This document shows, in pieces, positions 43,639-53,027 of a stretch of DNA of 64,000 nt. A model generated the notes under the pieces. The model was not told where the DNA came from. It did no database searches and saw nothing but the letters and a program-made list of their open reading frames with translations. The stretch's first letter is position 1. Every line of letters starts with the position of its first letter. The position numbers and the translations under genes are program-made. Source of the DNA: Aquibaculum sediminis (GTDB lineage Bacteria > Pseudomonadota > Alphaproteobacteria > Kiloniellales > DSM-21159); assembly GCF_040712085.1 (NCBI RefSeq), contig NZ_JBFCVK010000001.1, positions 512,762 through 576,761 of the forward strand. Direction: 5' to 3'.

Positions 43639-44154
43639 TTGGGTCTGCTGCTCCTCGGGAAGGCGGGCGGCGATATCGGCAATCGCTTCGCCGCTGACCG
43701 GATGCCGCCAATTGGGCGATACATCCTGCAGGGGCAACACCACGAAGGCGCGTTCCTGCAATCTCGGATGCGGCAGGCGCAGATCCGAATCGGGCGGCGA
43801 GACCATCCCCCGGTAGTCGATCAGGTCGAGATCGAGAATGCGCGCCTCATTACGCAACCGCCGCTCGCGCCCGAACTCCGCCTCGACTTGATGGAGCACG
43901 GCCAGCAGATCTGCAGGCGCAAGGGCCGGCTCCGGCTCGACTGCCGCCACGCCGTTGACGAACCAGGGCTGGTCGGAGCGCGGGACCGGCGCGCTGCCAA
44001 ACCAGCGCGAACGGCGCAGCAAGGGCACGCCCAGTTCCGCCAGCCGAAGCAAGGCGGCCTCGCAGACCGCGCGTGGTTGGCCATGCTCGGGATGCGGTAG
44101 GTTGGAGCCTATAGCTATCAGGATCACCGATCCCAAACCTTCATTATGGTCCAT
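43627..44154 (-). CDS. folK: 6-hydroxymethyl-7,8-dihydropterin pyrophosphokinase (FolK)
   Basis: The 175-aa protein transfers pyrophosphate from ATP to hydroxymethyldihydropterin in folate synthesis. Motifs are IAIGSNL, RSRWFGSAPV, FVNGVAAVE, the metal- and ATP-binding RNEARILDLDLIDYRG, and LPHPRLQERAFVVLPL. ATG 44154 is given; a GTG at about 44127, right before ILIAIGSN, could also serve. It diverges from the NYN-domain gene. Confidence 0.93.
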   Translation of the reverse strand: MDHNEGLGSVILIAIGSNLPHPEHGQPRAVCEAALLRLAELGVPLLRRSRWFGSAPVPRSDQPWFVNGVAAVEPEPALAPADLLAVLHQVEAEFGRERRLRNEARILDLDLIDYRGMVSPPDSDLRLPHPRLQERAFVVLPLQDVSPNWRHPVSGEAIADIAARLPEEQQTQPLE

Positions 44155-44325
44155 AAACCAAAGTATCGCTCAACTGATGTATAACCACGGCATTGCACGC
44201 ACAGCACGGCCATGCCAATTTGCGGGCACTCGGCCGCTGCGTCCTCTTTTTAACCGCGATGGCCCGCGCATTTCATTCCTGATGCGACACTTCAACAGCA
44301 TTCTGCCGACAAGGATCCCTATCTC

Positions 44326-44931
44326 ATGAATTTCTACCCTGAAGAGCGCGTCGCTCTCTTCATCGACGGCGCCAATCTCCATTCGACTGCAAAAAGCCTC
44401 AATTTCGACATCGATTATAAGAGGCTTTATGACCTTTTTGCTAGTCAGGCCCGTCTTCTGCGCGCCTTTTACTACACAGCCATGCTGGACGAACAGGAGT
44501 ACTCACCGCTCCGACCGTTGATCGACTGGCTGGACTACAATGGCTATTCACTGGTCACCAAGCCAGTCAAGGAGTTCACCGACGGCACCGGCCGCCGCCG
44601 CATCAAGGGCAATATGGATATCGAGCTGGCCATCGACATGATGGAACTGGCCAACCGCGTCGACCATGTGGTCCTCTTCTCCGGCGACGGTGACTTCCGC
44701 CGCCTCATCGAAGCGGTACAGCGTCGCGGCGTGCGCGTCACGGTCATCTCCTCGATCAAGGCCCAGCCGCCCATGGTCTCCGACGATCTGCGCCGCCAGG
44801 CCGACAACTTCGTCGACCTCGTCCAGCTCCGTGAGCACATCCAGCGCCAGAATGGCGAGGGTCGCCGTTCGCAGCGCCCACTCGTGGAAGAGGATGACGG
44901 CCCGGAGCTCGATGAAGAGCGCCAGGACTAA
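44326..44931 (+). CDS. NYN-domain (LabA/DUF88-like) putative ribonuclease
   Basis: The 201-aa protein has a PIN-like NYN domain: VALFIDGANLHST (first catalytic Asp), KGNMDIELAIDMMELA, and LFSGDGDFRRLIEAVQRRGVRVTVIS (further acidic residues), with all expected acids kept. NYN proteins of this type are metal-dependent RNases; in Alphaproteobacteria the gene usually stands, as here, between folK and the uracil-DNA glycosylase or smpB. The tail is acidic and disordered-looking. RNA target unknown. Confidence 0.88.
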   Translation: MNFYPEERVALFIDGANLHSTAKSLNFDIDYKRLYDLFASQARLLRAFYYTAMLDEQEYSPLRPLIDWLDYNGYSLVTKPVKEFTDGTGRRRIKGNMDIELAIDMMELANRVDHVVLFSGDGDFRRLIEAVQRRGVRVTVISSIKAQPPMVSDDLRRQADNFVDLVQLREHIQRQNGEGRRSQRPLVEEDDGPELDEERQD

Positions 44932-44969
44932 GCCTGTCTCGACCGGTGCATGAGCAGGCATAGTTGACC

Positions 44970-45623
44970 ATGACGTTCACCGCGCCCCCGCACGACTGTC
45001 CACGCTGCCCGCGCCTTGCGGGCTTTCGCGCGGACAACAGGGTGCGCTTTCCGAGCTACCACAATGCACCGGTGACCTCCTTCGGCCCCGAGGATGCGCG
45101 TCTGCTCGTCCTCGGGCTGGCTCCGGGTCTGCACGGCGCCAATCAGACCGGCCGTCCCTTCACCGGGGACTACGCCGGCGACCTGCTCTACCCGACGCTG
45201 GTGTCTGAAGGCTTCGCCAGCGGTGACTACGCGCGCCGTCCCGATGACGGCCTGCAGCTCAAGGATTGCCGCATCAGCAACGCCGTGCGCTGCGTGCCGC
45301 CCGAGAACAAGCCGACCACCGCAGAGATCAAGGCCTGCCGCCCCTTCTTCGAAGCGGAACTGGCCTGCCTGAAGCAGCTTCGCATCGTGCTGGCGCTTGG
45401 CCGCATCGCCCATGACCAGCTGCTGGCGACCCTTGGCCTGCGGCGCAATGCCTATGCCTTCGCCCATGGCGCGCTCCATCGACTGCCGAACGGCCTGCTG
45501 TTGGCCGACAGCTACCACTGCTCACGCTATAACGTGAACACGCGCCGCCTGACGCCGGAGATGTTTCAAACGGTGGTGGCGCGCTTGCGCGCAGAACTGG
45601 ACGCCGTACCGGGTGACCGCTGA
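44970..45623 (+). CDS. Family 5 uracil-DNA glycosylase (UDGb)
   Basis: The 217-aa protein has Cys pairs at CPRCPRL (near the N terminus) and later cysteines able to hold a 4Fe-4S cluster, motif 1 GLAPGLHGANQTGRPFTGD, NAVRCVPPENKPT and motif 3 near HCSRYNVNTRRLT. The GLAPGxHGAN form, without the Asp or Asn of families 1 and 4, fits family 5, which removes uracil and hypoxanthine or other deaminated bases. ATG 44970 is used rather than the TTG two codons earlier. Confidence 0.88.
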   Translation: MTFTAPPHDCPRCPRLAGFRADNRVRFPSYHNAPVTSFGPEDARLLVLGLAPGLHGANQTGRPFTGDYAGDLLYPTLVSEGFASGDYARRPDDGLQLKDCRISNAVRCVPPENKPTTAEIKACRPFFEAELACLKQLRIVLALGRIAHDQLLATLGLRRNAYAFAHGALHRLPNGLLLADSYHCSRYNVNTRRLTPEMFQTVVARLRAELDAVPGDR

Positions 45624-45658
45624 GGCTGACCCGAGGCCAGCAAGACTGGATTCAAATT

Positions 45659-46120
45659 TTAGCCGCGGTCGCGCAGCAGGCGGGCCTTCTGGCGCTGCCA
45701 ATCGCGCTTCTTGATGTCTTCGCGACGATCCGCCTTGCGCTTGCCCTTGGCCAGACCGAGTTCCAGTTTCGCCATGCCGCGATCATTGAAGTAGATCGCA
45801 AGCGGCACCAGCGTGTAGCCGTCCCGGCGCACCAGCCCCAGCAGGCGTTCGCGCTCGCGGCGATGCACCAACAGCTTGCGCGCCCGCTTGGGTTCATGCC
45901 CGAAGCGATTGGCCGGCGCGTACTCGGAGATGTGCGCGTTGAGCAGATAGAGCTCGCCCTTCTGCTCCGCCGCATAGGATTCGCCCAGAGAGGCCTTGCC
46001 CGCTCGCAGGGATTTCACCTCCGAGCCCATCAGGGCAAGGCCGGCCTCCAGCCGCTCCTCGATGAAGTAGTCGTGCGTCGCCCGGCGATTCTGGGCGACG
46101 ACCTTTCGCCCCTCCGCCAC
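45659..46120 (-). CDS. smpB: SsrA-binding protein SmpB
   Basis: The 153-aa protein has the SmpB oligonucleotide-binding fold: VAQNRRATHDYFIEE, GLALMGSEVKSLRAGKASL, LLNAHISEYAPANRFGHEP and the basic C-terminal tail (GLAKGKRKADRREDIKKRDW) that enters the ribosomal decoding centre. It delivers tmRNA to stalled ribosomes. It follows dapA by 41 nt on the same strand. Confidence 0.96.
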   Translation of the reverse strand: MAEGRKVVAQNRRATHDYFIEERLEAGLALMGSEVKSLRAGKASLGESYAAEQKGELYLLNAHISEYAPANRFGHEPKRARKLLVHRRERERLLGLVRRDGYTLVPLAIYFNDRGMAKLELGLAKGKRKADRREDIKKRDWQRQKARLLRDRG

Positions 46121-46161
46121 GGCTCCGGTCCTCTTCAGTCTTGTGTTGCTGTCCCGGGCGG

Positions 46162-47049
46162 CTAGTTGAGCAGCCCGGCGTGAATCATCGCGTCGCGCAC
46201 CCGCTTCTGGGTCTCCGGCGTCACCTGCACCAGCGGCAGCCGCAGTTCGTTGCGGCAGTGCCCCAGCAGGGACAGCGCATACTTGACCGGCTGCGGGCTG
46301 GGCTCGATGAACAGCGTGGTGTGCAGCGGCATCAAACGATCGTTGATCTCCTGGGCTGCCGCGATGTCGCCGCGCTTCCAGGCCGTGTGGAACTGCGCAC
46401 AGAGCCGCGGAGCCACGTTGGCGGTCACGGAAATGCAGCCATGCCCGCCCTGCGCCATGTAGGGCAGAATGGTTGCGTCCTCGCCGGAGAGCTGGCAGAA
46501 GTCCTTGCCGATGGCCGCCCGGGTGAGCGCGGGGCGCACCAGATCGGCGGTCGCATCCTTCACACCGACAATGTGCGGTAGTTCGGCCAGCCGGGCCATG
46601 GTTTCCACGCTCATGTCGACGATGGAGCGGCCGGGAATGTTGTAGATCAGGATCGGCAGGCTGCTGGCATCGTGGATCGCCTTGAAGTGCTGGTAGAGCC
46701 CTTCCTGGTTCGGCTTGTTGTAGTAGGGCGTCACCACCAGCCCGGCGTCCGCGCCGGCCTTCTCCGCATGCTGCATGAAGTCGATGGCTTCGGCGGTGGA
46801 GTTCGAGCCGGCGCCCGCGATTACCGGTGCCCGCCCTGCGGCGGCCTCGATGCAGAGCTCGACCACGCGCTTGTGTTCATCATGGGTGAGAGTCGGCGAC
46901 TCACCCGTCGTACCGACCGGAACCAGGGCATCGGTGCCTTCGTCGATCTGCCATTTGACGAAATCGCGAAAACCCTGCTCGTCCACGCGATTATCGACGA
47001 AGGGAGTGATCAAGGCGGTCAGGGAGCCCGTAAAAAGCGGCCCAGTCAT
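46162..47049 (-). CDS. dapA: 4-hydroxy-tetrahydrodipicolinate synthase
   Basis: The 295-aa protein is DapA: SLTALITPF, GTTGESPTL (pyruvate-binding region), VVTPYYNKPNQEGLYQHF, IYNIPGRS, and VGVKDATAD with the Schiff-base lysine. It condenses pyruvate with aspartate semialdehyde for diaminopimelate and lysine. It diverges from the lytic transglycosylase and is followed by smpB, the common alphaproteobacterial order. Confidence 0.95.
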   Translation of the reverse strand: MTGPLFTGSLTALITPFVDNRVDEQGFRDFVKWQIDEGTDALVPVGTTGESPTLTHDEHKRVVELCIEAAAGRAPVIAGAGSNSTAEAIDFMQHAEKAGADAGLVVTPYYNKPNQEGLYQHFKAIHDASSLPILIYNIPGRSIVDMSVETMARLAELPHIVGVKDATADLVRPALTRAAIGKDFCQLSGEDATILPYMAQGGHGCISVTANVAPRLCAQFHTAWKRGDIAAAQEINDRLMPLHTTLFIEPSPQPVKYALSLLGHCRNELRLPLVQVTPETQKRVRDAMIHAGLLN

Positions 47050-47084
47050 GGAATCCTAGCCTCGCATTGCTGCAGAACATTTTT

Positions 47085-47096
47085 CTTTCCGGAAAG
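47085..47096. promoter_or_regulatory. 12-bp palindrome upstream of dapA
   Basis: CTTTCCGGAAAG is a perfect palindrome 36 nt upstream of the dapA start, in the dapA-slt divergent region. It may be an operator; no regulator is identified. Confidence 0.3.
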
Positions 47097-47257
47097 CGGC
47101 TGCTCTCCGGGCGAAGTGGCGCAAGATAGCGTTCGCCCTCCGTGGGAACAAGCAGCCCGAAACGCATCACAGATCGCATTCGCTTGGGGCTGCCGCACGG
47201 GCGTGGTAATCAATGGAAAGCTGGGGGCTATATCCGGTTCAAGCAGGAGTTGGCAGC

Positions 47258-49276
47258 GTGTTACGAATGGCCGTTACCACCGCGGTTTTCTTCTTGGCCC
47301 TCTTCGCCGGGCCGGCGCAGATGGGCGGCGCCTCCGCCCACGCGCAGGACGGGGCGGAACTGCAGCGCCTCGACCGGTTGATGGACCTGATCGACGAGGA
47401 CCGCTACGACGAAGCCGTGGCGCTGTCCCAGGACCTGAGCGACCCGGCCCTGCGCGACCTCGTGCAATGGCGTCGCCTGATGCGCGAAGGAACGCGTGTC
47501 GGCTTCGGCGAACTGGCCGACTTCCTGGAAACGCACGGTCATTGGCCTAGCGCCAACACCCTTGCCCGCTACGCCGAGGCTGCCCTGCCCGACTGGCTTG
47601 GCGCGCAAGAAACCGTCGACTGGTTCCGCCAGTACCCGCCCAAGACCGGCGATGCGGCCCTGCGTTTCGCCCGAGCCCTTGCGGGGCTTGGCCTGCGCGA
47701 TGAAGCCCAGGACGTCGCCCGAAACGCCTGGCACAACCTCTCGCTCTCTCCTTCGACCGAAAGCGCGCTTCTGGCCGAGTTTCCTGCAGCATTCACGGAA
47801 GTGGATATTGCGGCGCGCGTCGAGCGCCTGCTGCAGAACAACGACCGCTCGGCCGTGGCACTGGCGCAGCGGCTTGGATCTGAACAGGCCCAGTTGGCCG
47901 AAGCCCGACTGCGCCTGGCCACCATGCAAGGTGGTGTCGACGCCGCCATAGAGGCCCTGCCCGATGGCCTGCGCAACGATCCGGGCCTGACGTACGAGCG
48001 GGCGCGCTGGCGCCTGCGCAGCAACGCCTCCGACGGTGCCCTGGATCTGCTCGACCCCGCGCCATCAGTGTCCGAGATCACCGCCGACCACTGGTGGCGG
48101 GTCAAGCATTGGGCGGCGCGGCGCGCCCTGCGTCAGGGTCAGGCTGCCACAGCCTACCGCATAGCCAGCAGCCATGGCGCCGAATCCGGCCTCACCATGG
48201 CAGAAGGCGAGTTCCTGGCTGGCTGGATCGCGCTGCGCTTCCTCAACGACCCCGAACAGGCCTACCGCCACTTCGACCGCCTCTATCACAATGTTTCGAT
48301 GCCCATCTCACTGGGCCGCGGCGCCTACTGGGCCGGCGAAGCAGCCAAGGCCATGGGGCGCGAGGATTGGGCCACGCAGTGGTACCGGGTGGCGGCCCAG
48401 TACGACACGGTCTTCTATGGCCAGATGGCCAGCCTACACCTGGGCGCCCTGCCCGTTGGCAGCCTGGATGCTGTGGTCCAGATCATCGAAAACGAGCGCC
48501 AGGCTTTCGAACAGGCGGATCTGACCCGCGTCACCCGCGCTCTTGCGGCGCTCAACCGACAGGACCTCCTGCCCTTCTTCTTCCTGGCCCTGCGCTCCAA
48601 TGCGACCTCACCAGAGGACTATTACCTGGCCGGCCGCCTGGCGCTCGACCTGGGCTATCCCGAGCAGGCAGTCCGCACTGGGCGCATGGCCTTGACGGAC
48701 GGGCACCAGCTTTCCGGTCTGCTCTATCCGCCGCCACCGGTCGATCTCAGCGGTGATCCCGATGGGCCGCTGCTGCTCGGCCTGATGCGCCAGGAAAGCG
48801 CCTTCGACCGCCGCGCGGTAAGCCCGGCCGGCGCCCGGGGGTTGATGCAACTCATGCCCGGTACGGCCGAACAGGTGGCCCGGCGCATCGGCGTCAACTA
48901 CAGCTTCGATCGCCTGACCACCGACCCGCAGTACAACATCCGCCTGGGGCGCGACTATTTGGAGCGCATGTTGGACCGCTACGCTGGCTTCCTGCCGCTG
49001 GCCCTGGCCGCCTACAACGCCGGCCCTGGCCGCGCCGATCAGTGGATCGTGGAGTTCGGCGATCCGCGCCACCCAGGCGTCGATCCCATCGACTGGATGG
49101 AACAGATCCCCTTCTCCGAGACACGCAATTACGTTCAGCGCGTGCTGGAATCCTACACGGTGTACCAGCGCCGTCTGCGACCCGACGACAACCCTTTCGT
49201 CGCCCTGCCCCGGCCTACGCCGGTGGCATTGCACAAGATCGAACCCGAACCGGCTGAAAGCAGCCTCGAGAACTGA
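47258..49276 (+). CDS. slt: Soluble lytic murein transglycosylase
   Basis: The protein (about 672 aa) has a signal peptide ending near SAHAQD, a long superhelical domain of alpha-helical repeats (about residues 25-480) and a C-terminal GEWL/SLT domain with the catalytic Glu in GLMRQESAFDRRAVSPAGARG, then LMQLMPGTAEQVA and LAAYNAGPGR. It cleaves glycan strands to 1,6-anhydromuropeptides. The GTG at 47258 has AGGAG 8 nt upstream and gives a clean signal peptide; an ATG at 47213 is the alternative. It ends 5 nt before the haloacid dehalogenase remnant. Confidence 0.93.
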   Translation: MLRMAVTTAVFFLALFAGPAQMGGASAHAQDGAELQRLDRLMDLIDEDRYDEAVALSQDLSDPALRDLVQWRRLMREGTRVGFGELADFLETHGHWPSANTLARYAEAALPDWLGAQETVDWFRQYPPKTGDAALRFARALAGLGLRDEAQDVARNAWHNLSLSPSTESALLAEFPAAFTEVDIAARVERLLQNNDRSAVALAQRLGSEQAQLAEARLRLATMQGGVDAAIEALPDGLRNDPGLTYERARWRLRSNASDGALDLLDPAPSVSEITADHWWRVKHWAARRALRQGQAATAYRIASSHGAESGLTMAEGEFLAGWIALRFLNDPEQAYRHFDRLYHNVSMPISLGRGAYWAGEAAKAMGREDWATQWYRVAAQYDTVFYGQMASLHLGALPVGSLDAVVQIIENERQAFEQADLTRVTRALAALNRQDLLPFFFLALRSNATSPEDYYLAGRLALDLGYPEQAVRTGRMALTDGHQLSGLLYPPPPVDLSGDPDGPLLLGLMRQESAFDRRAVSPAGARGLMQLMPGTAEQVARRIGVNYSFDRLTTDPQYNIRLGRDYLERMLDRYAGFLPLALAAYNAGPGRADQWIVEFGDPRHPGVDPIDWMEQIPFSETRNYVQRVLESYTVYQRRLRPDDNPFVALPRPTPVALHKIEPEPAESSLEN

Positions 49277-49281
49277 CCGTC

Positions 49282-49964
49282 ATGACCCCGCTCACTGGCA
49301 TCCGTGCATGCGTTTTCGATGCCTACGGCACGCTGCTTGATGTCCATGCCGCGGCGAAGCGGGAGTCCGAGGCACAAGGGATGGACCTGGGCCGCCTCTC
49401 TGCTGTCTGGCGCCAGAAGCAGCTCGAGTACACCTGGCTGCGCAGCCTCATGGGCCGCTACGTCGACTTCGAGCAGATCACGGCCGATGCCCTGGACTAC
49501 GCTCTCGACAGCGAAGGTCTCGCCGACCCGCAACGGCGCGCGCGGCTGCTGGCGCTCTACGCCGGCTCGATGCCTACGGCGATGCCACGGAATGCCTTCG
49601 TGCCCTGCGGGACCGAGGGGTAACGACCGCCATCCTGTCCAACGGCAGCCCTGCGATGCTGGACGCTGCCGTGGAAGCCGCCGGACTGACGCCGCTGCTC
49701 GATCAGGTGCTCTCGGTCGACGCGCTGGGAGTCTACAAGCCCGATCCGCGGGTCTATCGCCTGGCCGTGGAACGGTTGGAGACACCGGCGGAGGCCATCC
49801 TGTTCGTCTCCGCCAATGGCTGGGACGCCGCCGGGGCATCGGCTTTTGGCTTCCGGGTGGCCTGGCTGAACCGGGCTGCGGCGCCGCCGGAGCGGCTGGA
49901 TGCCAGGCCTGACCGTATCATTGCCACGCTTGACGAAATCCGCGCGCTGCTGGGAAGCCCCTGA
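49282..49964 (+). pseudogene. Haloacid dehalogenase type II, single-base frameshift
   Basis: The first part (from 49282) reads CVFDAYGTLLDVHAA with the nucleophilic Asp and continues to LLALYAG. At about 49564 the reading frame must move by one base: from 49566 a second frame reads LDAYGDATECLRALRDRG, then TAILSNGSPAML, LGVYKPDPRVYRLA and VSANGWDAAGASAFGF, the remaining conserved HAD type II motifs, to the stop at 49964. Without the shift the first frame stops at 49623. One missing G or C explains it. Either a recent pseudogene or a sequencing error; the rest is uneroded. Confidence 0.85.
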
Positions 49965-50006
49965 GCGCAGTCGCGACAGGCACAACGAATTCAGGAGCAT
50001 TGGTGG

Positions 50007-50999
50007 ATGACGGGAGAAGAGTTGCCTCGGTTCGAGGACGTGGAGGCGGCAGCAGAAAGACTTCGTGGCCAGGCGGTTCTCACCCCCCTGCTCGAGTGCG
50101 ATGAACTGAACCGCCGCACCGGGGGGCGCATTCTCATCAAGCCCGAGGTGCTGCAGCGCACCGGCTCCTTCAAGTTCCGTGGTGCCTTCAACCGGATCAG
50201 CCGCATACCCGCGGGCGAGCGCTCCAAGGGTGTCGTGGCCTACTCCTCCGGCAATCACGCCCAGGGCGTGGCATCGGCCGCCGCACGGTTGGGCCTGCCG
50301 GCCACCATCGTGATGCCGGCCGATGCGCCGGCGATAAAGCTGGCGAACACGCGCGCCCTGGGTGCCACGGTGCTGACCTACGATCGCTATCGCGACGTGC
50401 GCGAAGAGGTCGCAGCCGAGGTCCAGGCCACCACCGGCGCCACGCTGGTGCGCCCCTACGACGACCGCTATGTGATCGCCGGGCAGGGCACGGTCGGCCT
50501 GGAGATCGTGCAGCAGGCCCGCGAACTTTCGCTCACGCCTGACGCCATCCTCGCCTGTTGCGGCGGCGGCGGCCTGACCGCCGGGATCGCGCTCGCGGCC
50601 AAAGCCCTTTCTCCCGAGACCGCGGTCTACACCGTCGAGCCGGAGGGCTTCGACGACACCGCGCGCTCCCTGGCTGCCGGTGCGCGTCAGGAAAACAGGG
50701 CCGGGGCCCACTCGATCTGCGACGCCCTGCTGGCACCCACCCCCGGCGAACTCACCTTCGCCATCAATCAGACGTGCGCCGCGGGTGGCGTGGCCGTGAG
50801 CGACACAGCCGTCCGCCAGGCCATGGCCTTTGCCGCCCGGCGGCTCAAGCTGGTGGTAGAGCCGGGCGGCGCTGTCTGTCTCGCCGCCCTGCTCTCCGGG
50901 CGCTTCGATGCCAAGGGCAAGGTGGTGGCCATTACCCTGTCCGGCGGCAATGTCGACGATGCCCTGCTGGCCGAGGTTCTGAGCGAAAGCGAAGACTGA
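50007..50999 (+). CDS. PLP-dependent threonine/serine dehydratase
   Basis: The 330-aa protein is a fold type II PLP enzyme. The Schiff-base Lys is in RTGSFKFRGA, the phosphate-binding loop is CCGGGGLTAG, and YSSGNHAQGVA is present. There is no C-terminal ACT domain, so it is of the catabolic TdcB/serine racemase kind rather than the regulated IlvA. Reaction: L-threonine to 2-oxobutyrate or L-serine to pyruvate. It follows the broken dehalogenase after 42 nt. Confidence 0.88.
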   Translation: MTGEELPRFEDVEAAAERLRGQAVLTPLLECDELNRRTGGRILIKPEVLQRTGSFKFRGAFNRISRIPAGERSKGVVAYSSGNHAQGVASAAARLGLPATIVMPADAPAIKLANTRALGATVLTYDRYRDVREEVAAEVQATTGATLVRPYDDRYVIAGQGTVGLEIVQQARELSLTPDAILACCGGGGLTAGIALAAKALSPETAVYTVEPEGFDDTARSLAAGARQENRAGAHSICDALLAPTPGELTFAINQTCAAGGVAVSDTAVRQAMAFAARRLKLVVEPGGAVCLAALLSGRFDAKGKVVAITLSGGNVDDALLAEVLSESED

Positions 51000-51092
51000 A
51001 GCCAGCGCCGCCGTGGGCCGCACCCCGCCTGGCGTTGTCAGTGGGCGGCGCGCTTGCTATTGCTCCCCACCTTTCCCGACTTTGGACTGTCC

Positions 51093-52052
51093 ATGCGCTC
51101 GGTCATCGAAACCATCATTCGCGAAGCGTCCCTGCTCTGCTGCTTCTTTCTCCCTCCGGAGCGGCGCATCGCGCTGGAGCGGCGCATTCGCGGCCGCTTC
51201 GAGTGGCAGAAGCTGCGCGGTTGCGATGTTGTGGTCGTGTCCTTCGGCAAGAGCGGGCGCACCTGGCTTCGGGTGATGATGTCGCGGCTCTATCAATTGC
51301 GCCACGGCCTGCCCGACCAGATGCTGCTGCAGTACGACAACATGCACCGGCGCAACGCGGCAGTGCCCAAGGTTCACTACAGCCACGACAACTACCTGAA
51401 GGACTACACCGGCCACGACGCCGACAAATCCGACTATCGCGACACGCCCGTGGTGCTCCTGGCGCGCCACCCGGCCGACACCGCCGTGTCGCAGTACTTC
51501 CAGTGGAAGTACCGGATGCGCAGCCGAAAAAAGAAGATCAACGACTATCCGGACGAGAACGCCGACATCTCGATTTACGATTTTGTCATGCAGAATGATG
51601 CCGGCCTGCCGAAGATCGTCGACTTCATGAACCTTTGGGCCCACGAAGCCCCCAAGCTGCAAGCGCTGCTTCTGGTGCGCTATGAGGACATGCGCGCCGA
51701 TCCGGGCGAGGCGCTGGGCCGTGTCATGGAGTTCATCGGCACGCCGGCAACAGCGGAGGAAATCCAGGAAGCGGTGGACTTCGCCTCAGTCGAGAACATG
51801 CGCAAGATGGAAAGCCAGCGCACCTTCTGGCTCTCCGGCAGCCGCATGACCACCAAGGACACCAGCAACCCGAACGCCTACAAGGTGCGCCGGGCCAAGG
51901 TCGGCGGCTGGCGCGACTACTTCGAGCCGGAAGAGATCGAGGCTGTGGAGCGCTACCTCACGGAGAATCTCGACCCCTTCTTCGGTTACGCCGGAGTTTC
52001 CGCCGGGCCTTCGATGGCGGAGACCGGGACCACAACCGAAGCGAAACCCTGA
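51093..52052 (+). CDS. Sulfotransferase domain protein
   Basis: The 319-aa protein has the PAPS-binding motifs of the sulfotransferase family: the 5'-phosphosulfate loop VVSFGKSGRTWLRVMMSRL (about residues 48-66) and the 3'-phosphate motif VLLARHPADTAVSQYFQ (about 133-149), followed by LLVRYEDMRADP and GGWRDYF near the end. It transfers sulfate from PAPS to a carbohydrate, lipid or protein acceptor; the acceptor is not known. The ATG at 51093 precedes a hydrophobic stretch (SLLCCFFLPPE) that is not a full membrane helix. It stands alone between the dehydratase gene and fabI. Confidence 0.82.
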   Translation: MRSVIETIIREASLLCCFFLPPERRIALERRIRGRFEWQKLRGCDVVVVSFGKSGRTWLRVMMSRLYQLRHGLPDQMLLQYDNMHRRNAAVPKVHYSHDNYLKDYTGHDADKSDYRDTPVVLLARHPADTAVSQYFQWKYRMRSRKKKINDYPDENADISIYDFVMQNDAGLPKIVDFMNLWAHEAPKLQALLLVRYEDMRADPGEALGRVMEFIGTPATAEEIQEAVDFASVENMRKMESQRTFWLSGSRMTTKDTSNPNAYKVRRAKVGGWRDYFEPEEIEAVERYLTENLDPFFGYAGVSAGPSMAETGTTTEAKP

Positions 52053-52098
52053 CGTTATCGTGGCCTTCCAACGCACCTATGCAGCAAAGTCCCTGTCT

Positions 52099-52126
52099 TT
52101 GACCGTCCGGGTGCTTGGTGTAGACT
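52099..52126 (+). promoter_or_regulatory. Sigma-70-type promoter of fabI
   Basis: TTGACC (52099-52104), 16 nt, TAGACT (52121-52126) lies 57 nt before the fabI ATG in an otherwise empty 131-nt gap. Confidence 0.5.
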
Positions 52127-52183
52127 GCCGCGCCCTTTGACAGTTTGTGCCGCGTTGCCGGCCGCCTTCGAGCGAGTAACCTG

Positions 52184-53023
52184 ATGAGTGAATCTTCCCT
52201 GCTGATGTCCGGCAAACGTGGCTTGATCATGGGGGTGGCGAACGACCGTTCGATCGCCTGGGGCATCGCCAAGTCCCTGCATGAGCAAGGAGCGCAACTG
52301 GCCTTCACCTATCAGGGGGAAGCGCTGGCCAAGCGCGTGCGTCCGCTGGCCGAGTCGGTCGACAGCGACCTCGTCCTCCCCTGCGACGTGACCGACGAAG
52401 ACTCCATCGATGCGGTCTTCGAATCGCTGGGCAAATCCTGGGACGGCCTCGATTTCGTGGTCCATGCCATCGCCTATGCCGACAAGGACCAGTTAAAGGG
52501 GCGCTACCTCGCCACCACGCGGGACAACTTCGTGCGTTGCCTGGACATCTCCTGCTACTCCTTCACGGCGGTGGCGCAGCGCGCCGTGCCGATGATGCGC
52601 GAAGGCGGCAGCCTGCTCACCCTCACCTACTACGGGGCAGAGCGCGTGATGCCGCACTACAACGTCATGGGCGTGGCCAAGGCCGCCCTGGAGGCGAGCG
52701 TGCGCTATCTGGCTGCCGATCTCGGCGCCGAGGGCATCCGGGTCAACGCATTGTCCGCCGGTCCGATCAAGACGCTGGCGGCTTCGGGAATCGGCGACTT
52801 CCGCTACATTCTCAAGTGGAACGAATACAACTCTCCGCTGCGGCGCAACGTGACGCTGGACCAGGTGGGCGGCTCGGCGCTCTATCTGCTCTCGGACCTC
52901 TCCTCCGGCGTCACCGGAGAAGTACACCATGTGGACTCCGGCTATCACACCGTCGGGATGATGGAGGTCGATGCCGTGCCGCAGATCCGTGATCTGCTCG
53001 AAGGCTTCAAGTCTCAAGGCTGA
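52184..53023 (+). CDS. fabI: Enoyl-[acyl-carrier-protein] reductase (FabI)
   Basis: The 279-aa protein catalyses the last reduction of fatty acid elongation with NADH or NADPH. It shows GLIMGVANDRSIAWGIAKSL, the FabI catalytic pair in YNVMGVAKAALEAS (Tyr then Lys six residues apart), and a substrate loop NALSAGPIKTLAASGI. This is the triclosan-sensitive family in general. aroC starts 4 nt after the stop, so the genes share a transcript. Confidence 0.95.
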   Translation: MSESSLLMSGKRGLIMGVANDRSIAWGIAKSLHEQGAQLAFTYQGEALAKRVRPLAESVDSDLVLPCDVTDEDSIDAVFESLGKSWDGLDFVVHAIAYADKDQLKGRYLATTRDNFVRCLDISCYSFTAVAQRAVPMMREGGSLLTLTYYGAERVMPHYNVMGVAKAALEASVRYLAADLGAEGIRVNALSAGPIKTLAASGIGDFRYILKWNEYNSPLRRNVTLDQVGGSALYLLSDLSSGVTGEVHHVDSGYHTVGMMEVDAVPQIRDLLEGFKSQG

Positions 53024-53027
53024 TAGC

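Noticed and set aside
47145..47170. GGAAC upstream of the lytic transglycosylase gene
   Set aside because: No TT or CGTT at the required 16-19 nt spacing; the nearest CG lies at 13 nt.
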